Position numbers and translations under genes: made by a program. From Actinomycetota bacterium (GTDB taxonomy: Bacteria > Actinomycetota > Actinomycetes > Actinomycetales > Angustibacteraceae): a stretch of 8,520 nucleotides of DNA. The notes under the pieces were generated by a model. That model saw only the letters and a list, made by a program, of their open reading frames with translations, was not told the DNA's origin and did no database searches. Location of the stretch: assembly GCA_014377795.1 (NCBI GenBank), contig JACMOY010000390.1, forward strand, positions 1 to 8,520, in the 5' to 3' direction. This document shows, one piece after another, positions 1-6,835 of the stretch (positions are counted from its first letter, which is position 1; every line of letters begins with the position of its first letter).

Positions 1-38
1 AGGGCCGACGTCGGTGCGTACGCCGACAGGTCGCTCAC
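1..38 (-). CDS. recD: RecD, exodeoxyribonuclease V alpha subunit (N-terminal 12 codons only)
   Basis: Only the beginning of this leftward gene is visible; it runs off the left edge. A GTG start at 38-36 overlaps the recB TGA (37-35) in the four bases GTGA and opens a frame reading MSDLSAYAPTSA, with no stop before the edge. A GGCGGG stretch six bases upstream is a modest Shine-Dalgarno candidate, so translation probably depends on ribosomes finishing recB. The identity is inferred from position: in actinobacteria the gene after recC and recB is normally recD, the 5'-3' SF1B helicase subunit of RecBCD. The visible residues come before any helicase motif, so the sequence itself does not prove the family. 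It could in principle be another gene joined to the operon, but the tight overlap favours recD. Confidence 0.6.
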   Translation of the reverse strand, partial: MSDLSAYAPTSA

Positions 39-3000
39 GTCGTACCCGCCAGCAGGTCCGACGCCCCGACCACCAGGGCCGACGGTGGCCGCCAGGCGAA
101 GACGCCGGGCACCGAGCCGTCCGCGGCGACCACACCCGGCCCGGACATGCCGCGCAGGAACAGGTACAGCGACCCGCCGAGATGGACGTCGGGGTCGTAG
201 CCGGGCTGGCGCCAGCGCAGGTACCTGTGCAGCGCGACGCCGTACAACAGCGCCTGCAACGGGTAGTGCGCCTCGATCATCGCGGTCTGCATGGCCTCGT
301 GCCGGTAGTGCCAGGCGGTCAGTGGCTCGACGTACCCGCCCAGGCGGTTGGTCTTGTAGTCGACGACGAGGTACGTCGGTGTGCCGCCGACGCGCAGCCG
401 CAGCACGGCGTCGATGCTGCCGGTGAGGTAACCCCGCAGGGGTGCCGGGTCGAGAGCCGCCAGCTCGTCTGCGTACCCCGACAGGACGCCGGTGCTGCAG
501 TGCCTGCGCCACAACGGAACCAGCCCCGACAGCACCGGACGAATCGCGAGCGGCTCGTCCCCACCGGCCAGCGGCAGCTCGAAGTCCAGCTCGGGCAGCC
601 GGTCGCTGCTGCTCAGCTCGGCCAGCGAAATACCACCGGCGAGCATCCCGAGCGGCGTCCGCAGGGCGGTGACGAGCGCGTCGGTGAGGACGCTGACGTC
701 GGTGCCCGGTGCCGACCGTGCGACGTTCAGCGCCACCGCCGCCCGCACCCCGGCCTCGTCGTGGGCGTCCTCGATCTGCTCCAACGCGGCGTGCACCAGG
801 GTGCCGAAGCCCGTGCCCCCGGGCAGCTCGTCCCAGGCGGACGGCACCGCCCGCAGGGCAGTGTCGGCAGTACCGTCAGCCTCGGCGACGTCGGTGTCGG
901 CCTCGTCGTCCTTCTGCGCCACCTCGGGCTCACTGCCCATCCGCTGGTCGTGCGCGGCTGCGGTGAGCGCGCTGTACGACGTTCGCCGCCAGGTGGTGTC
1001 AAGGGCGCGGTCGAGCGTGGCGACCGACAGGGCCGCGGACGTCGGTGCCGGCGGCTCGTAGCGGCCCACCGGTCGCGACTGGACCAGCTCGACCGCAAGG
1101 TGCTCGGTGGCGAGCCCGCGGAACGCCTGCAGGGCGACGGAGTCGGCGGGCACCGGGATCTTGGTCGGGGCCACCGTCGCCGGGTCGCGGTGCAGCAGCA
1201 GACGGTGCAGGGCGGAGGTCACCGTGTTCGCCGTCGGCGCCCACCAGGTGACGAGGTGCCCCATGGCTCGGGTGAGACCGACGTACGCCAGGCGCAGGTC
1301 GTCGCCGGCCCCCTCGGCCTTGCCCTGTGCCACGTGGGCGGCCCACCCCGGCCCGGTGGGCCCGCCGACGTCGCGCACCCGGCCGTGTTCGTCGTGGAAC
1401 GCCGCCGTGGCCGGTTCGTTGCCCGGCCAGCGGTTCCACCCGAACGGCATCATGACGACGGGGAACTCCAGGCCCTTGCTGGTGTGCACCGTGATGACCT
1501 GCACCGCCGCGGCGTCCGAGTCCAGCCGGCGGCTGCGCTCGAGCGCGCCGGCCTCGCGCGCGGCCTCGTCCCGACGGGCTCGCAGCCAGGTGACCAGGGC
1601 GCTCAGCCCGCGCTGCTCGTGCTGGGCGACCTCGTGCAGCACCTGCGCCAGGTGACGCAGGTCGGTCAGCAGCCGCTCACCACCGTCGAAGGCGAGCAGC
1701 CGCGGCTGCAGCGAGCGCTCGGCCGACACGGCCTCGAAGACGGCTGCGACCCCGCGCTCATCCAGCAGCCGGGACCAGGCCCGCAGCTGCAGCGCCAGCT
1801 CGGTGATCGACCCGTCGTCGGGATCGGCCACCTGCGCTGCGGGCAGTCCGGCGAACGGACCCAGCGCGAGACGGGCCACCCGCGCGGTGCGGTGTGGTTG
1901 CTCGAGCGCCTCGAGCAGCAGCTGCCACTGCTCTGCTGCGGGGGTGGCGAAGACGCTGGTGCGGCCGGTGACGACGACGGGAACGCCTGCTGCGCGCAGA
2001 CCCGCGCTGACCTGCTCGGCCTGCTTGTTGGTGCGCACCAGGACCGCGATGTCACCGGGGACGACGGCGCGCTGGGGGCCACCGTCGCGAGGGTTCAGGC
2101 GGGCGCACTCGAGTGTCCGGACGACCTCGGCCGCCACGTCGTGCACGATCGAGTCGACGGCGACCTGGGTCGGCAGCAGCTTGCCCGGCGCTGTCAGCCC
2201 CTCACGCGGCAGCACGCGCAACCGCACCGGCGCCGGCGTCCCGTCCACCTCGATCAGCCGCCCCTGGTGCACAGCCTCGACCGGCCCGACCCTGATCCGT
2301 GGGTCACCCAGTGCCGCGCCACCGAACACCGCATCGAGACCGGCGACCAGAGCGGCGTCGCTGCGAAAGCTGGTGGGCAGCGTGTGCACGGCGCCGGCCA
2401 CGTCGCGGGCGCTGAGGTAGGCGTGGACGTCGGCGCCGCGGAACGCGTAGATCGCCTGCTTCGGGTCGCCGATCAGCACGAGCGTGCGGTGGCCGTGGAA
2501 CGGGATGCGCAGGATCGACCACTGGACCGGGTCGGTGTCCTGGAACTCGTCCACGAGGACGATGCGGTATCGGTCTCGAAGGCGTTGCACCGCAACGGGT
2601 CCGGTGACCTCGGCCTGCAGGGTGCCGTCGAGGCGCGAGAGCAGGTCGTCGTAGTCGAACAGGTGCAGGCGGCGCTTTCGGGCCTCGACCTCGGTGCGCA
2701 CCGCGGACGCGATGCGGGTGCGTAGACCGTGCGGCGTCGTCGGGTCGGCGTCAGCCGGAGTGGGCACCAGCAGGGTGCCGGGGTCGCGGACGGCGACGTC
2801 CACCGCCAGTGACCGGAACTGCTCGATGGTCAGCTCAGGCGCCCCCGCTCCGGCGACGCCCCACTTGCGCAGGTAGAGGTCGTCGGCCACCTCGCGCACC
2901 AGGTCGCCGATGCCCTCGACCAGCTGGGCGCCGGGGTCGTGGTCACCCGCGGTCCCCAGCGCAGCCAGCACCTGCTGGCAGAAGCCGTGCGTCGTCGTGA

Positions 3001-3394
3001 CGGTCGCCGCGTCGAAGTCGGCCAGCGCCTCCTGCACGCGCCGGTGACGGCGATCGGTCTCGTCGGTGGGAGCCGCCGCGAGATGCGCCAGCACGCTGTC
3101 GCGAGGGTCGACGTCCTGGGGCCGGGCCAGCCCCTCGCGCACGCTGACCAGCCGCTCTCGCACCCGCTCGCGCAGCTCGCGGGTGGACTCACGGCTGAAG
3201 CTGACGACGAGCAGCTCGTCCATCGTCGCCACCCCCTCGGCGACGTAGCGGGCGACGAGCGCGGCGATGGTGAAGGTCTTGCCGGTGCCGGCACTGGCCT
3301 CGTGCACGGTGGTGCCGGTGGGCAGCGGCCCGAGCATCGCGAACCGATCGGGGATCGGCTCGCCGAGCGGCAGAGAGAGTCGGTGGTCGGTCAT
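35..3394 (-). CDS. recB: RecB, exodeoxyribonuclease V beta subunit (helicase-nuclease)
   Basis: This is the 3'-5' SF1A helicase and nuclease subunit of RecBCD, which unwinds and resects double-strand DNA ends in the cytoplasm. It has 1119 residues, close to the usual 1,100 to 1,200. Helicase motifs are in order: Walker A ASAGTGKT (33-40), motif Ia LLVVSFSRESTREL (61-74), THGFCQ (135-140), DEFQDTDP (282-289), GDPKQAIYAFRGAD (309-322), TSFRSD (341-346), VITVHTSKGLEFP (633-645) and RLAYVGLTRA (701-710). An acidic linker (about 815-855) leads to the C-terminal nuclease. There H868 (GTLVHAALE), D995 (GSIDAVLR), D1012 and K1014 (VVDYKTN) and the QALLY helix (1047-1051) match the metal-binding and catalytic positions of E. 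coli RecB, so the nuclease should be active. The ATG at 3394 is chosen because it overlaps the recC stop as ATGA and gives MTDHRLSL. A start 13 codons upstream, inside recC, is possible but adds only an Arg/Gly-rich stub. No strong Shine-Dalgarno sequence precedes the ATG, which fits coupling to recC. Confidence 0.96.
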   Translation of the reverse strand: MTDHRLSLPLGEPIPDRFAMLGPLPTGTTVHEASAGTGKTFTIAALVARYVAEGVATMDELLVVSFSRESTRELRERVRERLVSVREGLARPQDVDPRDSVLAHLAAAPTDETDRRHRRVQEALADFDAATVTTTHGFCQQVLAALGTAGDHDPGAQLVEGIGDLVREVADDLYLRKWGVAGAGAPELTIEQFRSLAVDVAVRDPGTLLVPTPADADPTTPHGLRTRIASAVRTEVEARKRRLHLFDYDDLLSRLDGTLQAEVTGPVAVQRLRDRYRIVLVDEFQDTDPVQWSILRIPFHGHRTLVLIGDPKQAIYAFRGADVHAYLSARDVAGAVHTLPTSFRSDAALVAGLDAVFGGAALGDPRIRVGPVEAVHQGRLIEVDGTPAPVRLRVLPREGLTAPGKLLPTQVAVDSIVHDVAAEVVRTLECARLNPRDGGPQRAVVPGDIAVLVRTNKQAEQVSAGLRAAGVPVVVTGRTSVFATPAAEQWQLLLEALEQPHRTARVARLALGPFAGLPAAQVADPDDGSITELALQLRAWSRLLDERGVAAVFEAVSAERSLQPRLLAFDGGERLLTDLRHLAQVLHEVAQHEQRGLSALVTWLRARRDEAAREAGALERSRRLDSDAAAVQVITVHTSKGLEFPVVMMPFGWNRWPGNEPATAAFHDEHGRVRDVGGPTGPGWAAHVAQGKAEGAGDDLRLAYVGLTRAMGHLVTWWAPTANTVTSALHRLLLHRDPATVAPTKIPVPADSVALQAFRGLATEHLAVELVQSRPVGRYEPPAPTSAALSVATLDRALDTTWRRTSYSALTAAAHDQRMGSEPEVAQKDDEADTDVAEADGTADTALRAVPSAWDELPGGTGFGTLVHAALEQIEDAHDEAGVRAAVALNVARSAPGTDVSVLTDALVTALRTPLGMLAGGISLAELSSSDRLPELDFELPLAGGDEPLAIRPVLSGLVPLWRRHCSTGVLSGYADELAALDPAPLRGYLTGSIDAVLRLRVGGTPTYLVVDYKTNRLGGYVEPLTAWHYRHEAMQTAMIEAHYPLQALLYGVALHRYLRWRQPGYDPDVHLGGSLYLFLRGMSGPGVVAADGSVPGVFAWRPPSALVVGASDLLAGTT

Positions 3395-6300
3395 CCGGTG
3401 GCCACGACCTCGACGGCGAGCAGCCGGTCCCACAGCCGGCGGGACAGCTGACCGAACCGGTCGGTCTCGTCGGCGTACCAGGACTCACCCGGCCACGGCT
3501 CCTGCGCCGTCAGCGCCGACAGCGGCGCCAGGTCGCCGAGCAGCAGCCGGTGCTCGTCGTCCGCCTGCTCACCGGGATACATGCCGCCTGCCCAGTCCCT
3601 GGCCGCCGCCTCTCGGGCCAGATCGACGTCGATGCCCCGGTCGCGACGTGAGGCGTACTCGGCCGCGGTCTTCACGGGCAGCGGCAATGGTGCGCGCAAA
3701 CCGCTGCGGTACAACGCAACCAGCTCCTCGACGGCCGGCAGCGCGTCGTCCGGCGTCACCAGCTGCATCGTGCTCCGCCGCGAGCCCCCTTTGCTGCGGC
3801 CCACCGCTGCGGCGCGCCAGGACCGATCCGGACGGGTGGCGGCGAGCGCGACCAGGTCGACCCAGGCCTGCAGCCGGTGCTTGGCCGACAGCGTCGAGTA
3901 CGTCGTGGACAGCACCACGTCACCCCGGACGCCGGTGACCGTGCCGGTCAGTCGAGTCCCGTCACCGAGCCGGACGTCGACGTCGTACGCCTCGGGCTCG
4001 TCAGCCAGCTCGGCGCTGCAGGCGCGCGCGACCGCCTCGGCCTGGCCACCGATCTCGGCCATGACGCGGTCGGCGAGCGGGCCCGGTGGCAGCGTGCCCG
4101 CGTGCCGCTCCAGGTCGACGATGGCCGACGGCGCGTGCCCAGCGAGCAGGCGGCGCAGCACCCGGTCGCCGATCGCCCACTTCTGCAGGGAATCGAGCTC
4201 GATCGGCAGGGCGTCGTCGGGCTCTTGCTCGGCCCACGCGGTCGCAACGCCGAGCCGCTGGCGGAGGAACCCCTTCGCCGGGTGCTGCAGCAGCCGGTGC
4301 AGGTCGGCGAGCTCGACGTCGGCCGGGGGCAGGGCTGTCAGTGGCCGCGGCAGGAAGGTCTGCGCTGAACGACGATCGGCGGCGCCGGCGCGCGCCCCGG
4401 ACAGAGCGACCGGGTCGAAGCTGAACGGCCCCGGGGCTGCGAGCGCCCCGGCGACGAAGTTGCGAGAGTCGAACGGCTGCAACGGGTGCCGGGTGGTGAC
4501 GATGTCCCGCACCCGGCCGCCACCGGGCACCACTGCCGTGCGGTCGAGCGCGTCGAGCAGCTCGCCCAGTGGCACGGCGGGCACGATCTCGGCGCCGGTG
4601 CGCTCGTCGGCGCCGGAGTAGGCGATCACCAGGTGCTGCTCGGCTGCCAGCACCGCGTCGAGCAGCAGCTGACGGTCCTCGCTGCGCGGGTCGCGCTCAC
4701 CGACCCAGGGGTCACGGGCCAGGACGTCGTCGCCGTCCCGCAGGCTCTGGCGCGGGAACGCGCCGTCGTCCAGGCCGATCAGGCACACGACGCGGTGCGG
4801 TACGGAGCGCATCGGTACCAGCGTGCAGACGGTCAAGGTGCCGGTGCGGAAGCTGGCGCGGGTGGGCCGGCCGGACAGCGAGTCCTGCAGCGCGCTGCGG
4901 ACGTCGGCGAGTGTCGTCAGCACCTCGCTGCCCCCGGCGGCATCCGCGATCGCAGCGAGCTCGCCGGCGAGCTGGGCCTGCTGCCACGAGTCCCTCGGGG
5001 CGGTTCCCGCCAACCCCAGGACGGCGTCGAGCAGACCCTCGGCCCACTGCCCGGGGGTGTGCGCGTCCGACATCAGCTGCTGCGCGGCGTCCAGCCGGTC
5101 GACGAGCTCGGCGAAGCGGCCGAGCAGCTCGATGTCCGCGGAGTCGACGTCGTCCACCGGCAGTGCGTCGCCGAACTGGGTCGACTCGCCCTCGACCGCG
5201 ACACCCAGCAGCAGCCGGTCGACCCCCTCGCGCCAGGTGCCCTGCGGGACGGCACCGAGCCTCCACGAGGCTCGGTGGGACGGGTGCAGTCCCCAGCGGA
5301 CGCCGGCCGAGACCACCCAGGTGCGCAGGCGGTCGAGAGCGTCGTCGTCGAAGCCGAATCGTTGTCGCACAGCGGATCTGGCGATCAGGTCGAGAACCTC
5401 GGGCGCGGTCAGTCGCGACGTCCCGAGGTCGAGCAACAGCGACAGGACGTCGATCAGCGGGTTGGTCTGGCGCAGAGCGCGGTCGGCGATGCGCACCCGC
5501 AGCCGCGACGCCGGGTGCACGCCGTCACCCTCGGCGCCGAGCGAGAAGGCCGCGGCGACCAGCGGGGCGAACGCCTCGACGTCCGGGCACATCACGAGGA
5601 CGTCGCGCGGTTCGAGCGCAGGGTCGTCGGCCAGCAGACCGAGCACGACCTCGCGCAGCACCTCGACCTGACGGGTGCGGCCGTGGCACGCGTGCACCTG
5701 CACGCTGCGGTCACCGTCGGCCAGGGCCGGCGGTGACCCCGGCACGCGGTCAGCGGCGAGGTCGTCCTTGAGCCGGCCCAGCAGCGATGCGGTCAGGGGG
5801 GCTGACTCGTGCTGGACGACGGTGGCGTCCGGCGCGCACCGGCGCACCACGTGCTGCAGCTCGACCAGGTCGCGTGCCATCGAGGCCAGCAGCGGGTTGA
5901 CGAGCCGTCGGGTCGTCGGATCGTCGGCTCGCCGGTGCACCTCGCCCGCGGCCGCGGCCAGCTCCCACAAGGCGGGTGAGGGGTGGTGCAGCCACAGGTG
6001 GACGTCGCGGTGCTCGGCGAGTGCGGTCAGCACCTGCAGCCGCGCCGGCGACAGCCGGCTGACGCCGAACACGGAGAGCCGGTCGGGCAGGTCGGCCAGG
6101 GCCGGGTCGCTGCGCAGCCGGGCGCACGCGTCGTCCAGCAGCTCGGCGGGCGCCGGCCCGAGGCGCTCGCGCAGCGACCGCCACAGCTCGGGCTGCCAGC
6201 CCAGGTCGGCGGGCAGCGCGCAGCCGTCGCCGAGCTCGTCGCGACCCTGCGCCCACGCCTGCATCATCGTCGGGCGGGCGTGACCGTAGGCGTCGAACGA

Positions 6301-6720
6301 CCTCGCGAGCGCAGCCGAGACGGCGAACCGGCGTCCGTCGACGGCGTGGCTGCCGGCCAGGTGCCGGGCGAGCGTGCTGGCCCAGGGTGCGGCCAGGTGG
6401 GCGTCGATCACCTCGAGCAGCGGCCAGACGGCTCGGGCCGGCTGCCACCGCTCGACCGAGGCCGCGTGCTCGGGCGAGGCCCGCTGGACGGCTTCGTCGA
6501 CCAGCGACGACGGCCGCGGGAACCGCACGTTGGCGCACACTCCGTCCCCGTCGTCCGCGCCGAGGACGTGCGAGAGCCGCTGCGCCAACCATCGCTCGAC
6601 GCCCTTCGCGGGGACGGCGACCACCTCGGGGGTGAAGGGGTCGGCCGGGGGTGTCATCAGCACCTCGGCGAGAGCGCGCGCGGGCACCGAGCCGCTCCTC
6701 GCGCGGTGCACGATCAGCAC
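3391..6720 (-). CDS. recC: RecC, exodeoxyribonuclease V gamma subunit
   Basis: RecC is the scaffold of RecBCD. It splits the DNA strands and, in E. coli, reads Chi in the 3'-ended strand. The product has 1109 residues from the GTG at 6720, the usual size. Family landmarks are GVERWLAQRLSHVLG (40-54), LSVFGVSRLSPARLQVLTAL (215-234), SVQVHACHGRTRQVEVLREV (339-358), a block around PRDVLVMCPD (371-380), RIADRALRQTNPLIDVLSLL (410-429), TVCTLVPMRSVPHRVVCLIG (630-649) with DDGAFPRQ following, and TTRHPLQPF (742-750). The C-terminal part (about 800-1105) matches the nuclease-like fold of RecC, which is inactive. No Walker A is present, as expected, because the helicase folds of RecC are degenerate. 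I prefer the 6720 start over the GTG at 6750: it gives VLIVHRAR, like the short N-termini of RecC homologues, and a purine-rich Shine-Dalgarno lies just upstream, whereas the longer form adds a Gly-rich stub encoded by that same sequence. The stop overlaps the recB start by four bases. It is the first gene of the operon visible here. Confidence 0.95.
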   Translation of the reverse strand: MLIVHRARSGSVPARALAEVLMTPPADPFTPEVVAVPAKGVERWLAQRLSHVLGADDGDGVCANVRFPRPSSLVDEAVQRASPEHAASVERWQPARAVWPLLEVIDAHLAAPWASTLARHLAGSHAVDGRRFAVSAALARSFDAYGHARPTMMQAWAQGRDELGDGCALPADLGWQPELWRSLRERLGPAPAELLDDACARLRSDPALADLPDRLSVFGVSRLSPARLQVLTALAEHRDVHLWLHHPSPALWELAAAAGEVHRRADDPTTRRLVNPLLASMARDLVELQHVVRRCAPDATVVQHESAPLTASLLGRLKDDLAADRVPGSPPALADGDRSVQVHACHGRTRQVEVLREVVLGLLADDPALEPRDVLVMCPDVEAFAPLVAAAFSLGAEGDGVHPASRLRVRIADRALRQTNPLIDVLSLLLDLGTSRLTAPEVLDLIARSAVRQRFGFDDDALDRLRTWVVSAGVRWGLHPSHRASWRLGAVPQGTWREGVDRLLLGVAVEGESTQFGDALPVDDVDSADIELLGRFAELVDRLDAAQQLMSDAHTPGQWAEGLLDAVLGLAGTAPRDSWQQAQLAGELAAIADAAGGSEVLTTLADVRSALQDSLSGRPTRASFRTGTLTVCTLVPMRSVPHRVVCLIGLDDGAFPRQSLRDGDDVLARDPWVGERDPRSEDRQLLLDAVLAAEQHLVIAYSGADERTGAEIVPAVPLGELLDALDRTAVVPGGGRVRDIVTTRHPLQPFDSRNFVAGALAAPGPFSFDPVALSGARAGAADRRSAQTFLPRPLTALPPADVELADLHRLLQHPAKGFLRQRLGVATAWAEQEPDDALPIELDSLQKWAIGDRVLRRLLAGHAPSAIVDLERHAGTLPPGPLADRVMAEIGGQAEAVARACSAELADEPEAYDVDVRLGDGTRLTGTVTGVRGDVVLSTTYSTLSAKHRLQAWVDLVALAATRPDRSWRAAAVGRSKGGSRRSTMQLVTPDDALPAVEELVALYRSGLRAPLPLPVKTAAEYASRRDRGIDVDLAREAAARDWAGGMYPGEQADDEHRLLLGDLAPLSALTAQEPWPGESWYADETDRFGQLSRRLWDRLLAVEVVATG

Positions 6721-6723
6721 GTT

Positions 6724-6735
6724 CTCCCCCCCTCC
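6724..6735 (-). promoter_or_regulatory. Ribosome-binding site of recC (decides the start codon)
   Basis: Read leftward, GGAGGGGGGGAG is followed by AAC and then the GTG at 6720. GGAGG at its 5' end lies 10 bases from the GTG and the inner GGGGAG only 3, so anti-Shine-Dalgarno pairing could settle at several registers. This supports the 6720 start over 6750, which would translate the site itself. It contains a run of seven identical bases (6726-6732). Confidence 0.65.
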
Positions 6736-6758
6736 GCCACCTGCGCCCACACCCTACT

Positions 6759-6794
6759 GAGAGCCCGGTAAGGCGGACTGCCACCGTGGCTCTC
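6759..6794. repeat. Inverted repeat in the divergent recC / sensor-gene intergenic region
   Basis: GAGAGCC (6759-6765) and GGCTCTC (6788-6794) are perfect 7-base inverted arms around a 22-base spacer. The outer bases add one C-G and one G-T pair. A smaller dyad, GCCAC-C-GTGGC (6780-6790), overlaps the right arm. It lies between two divergent starts, where an operator would be expected and a terminator would not. No known regulator site is recognised, and short dyads arise easily in GC-rich DNA. Confidence 0.35.
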
Positions 6795-6825
6795 GGTCAC
6801 CGGACGTCACGCGACGACCCCGCCC

Positions 6826-6834
6826 AGGGCAGGA
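6826..6834 (+). promoter_or_regulatory. Ribosome-binding site(s) of the divergent sensor gene
   Basis: AGGG (6826-6829) lies six bases before the GTG at 6836. AGGA (6831-6834) lies seven bases before a second in-frame GTG at 6842. Both spacings are good, so the site does not settle which GTG is used; the products differ by two residues. Confidence 0.5.
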
Positions 6835-6835
6835 T

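Noticed and set aside
14..2725. A 903-codon open frame on the + strand, antisense to recB
   Set aside because: Its product is rich in Arg, Gly, Gln and Val with no domain signature, while the opposite strand carries every RecB motif. Long antisense frames are expected in DNA this GC-rich.
3395..3433. Upstream in-frame start of recB inside recC
   Set aside because: It would add 13 Arg/Gly-rich residues without a match to RecB N-termini; the ATGA overlap start is the usual arrangement.
6751..6756. TAGGGT on the - strand as a -10 element for recC
   Set aside because: It fits TANNNT and lies about 30 bases before the start codon, but no TTGAC-like -35 is found at 16 to 19 bases, so it cannot be told from chance.
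4486..6771. Long + strand open frames antisense to recC (about 4486-5736, 4569-5771 and 5983-6771)
   Set aside because: They have no recognisable motifs and the composition of a reversed coding strand; RecC on the other strand is well supported throughout.
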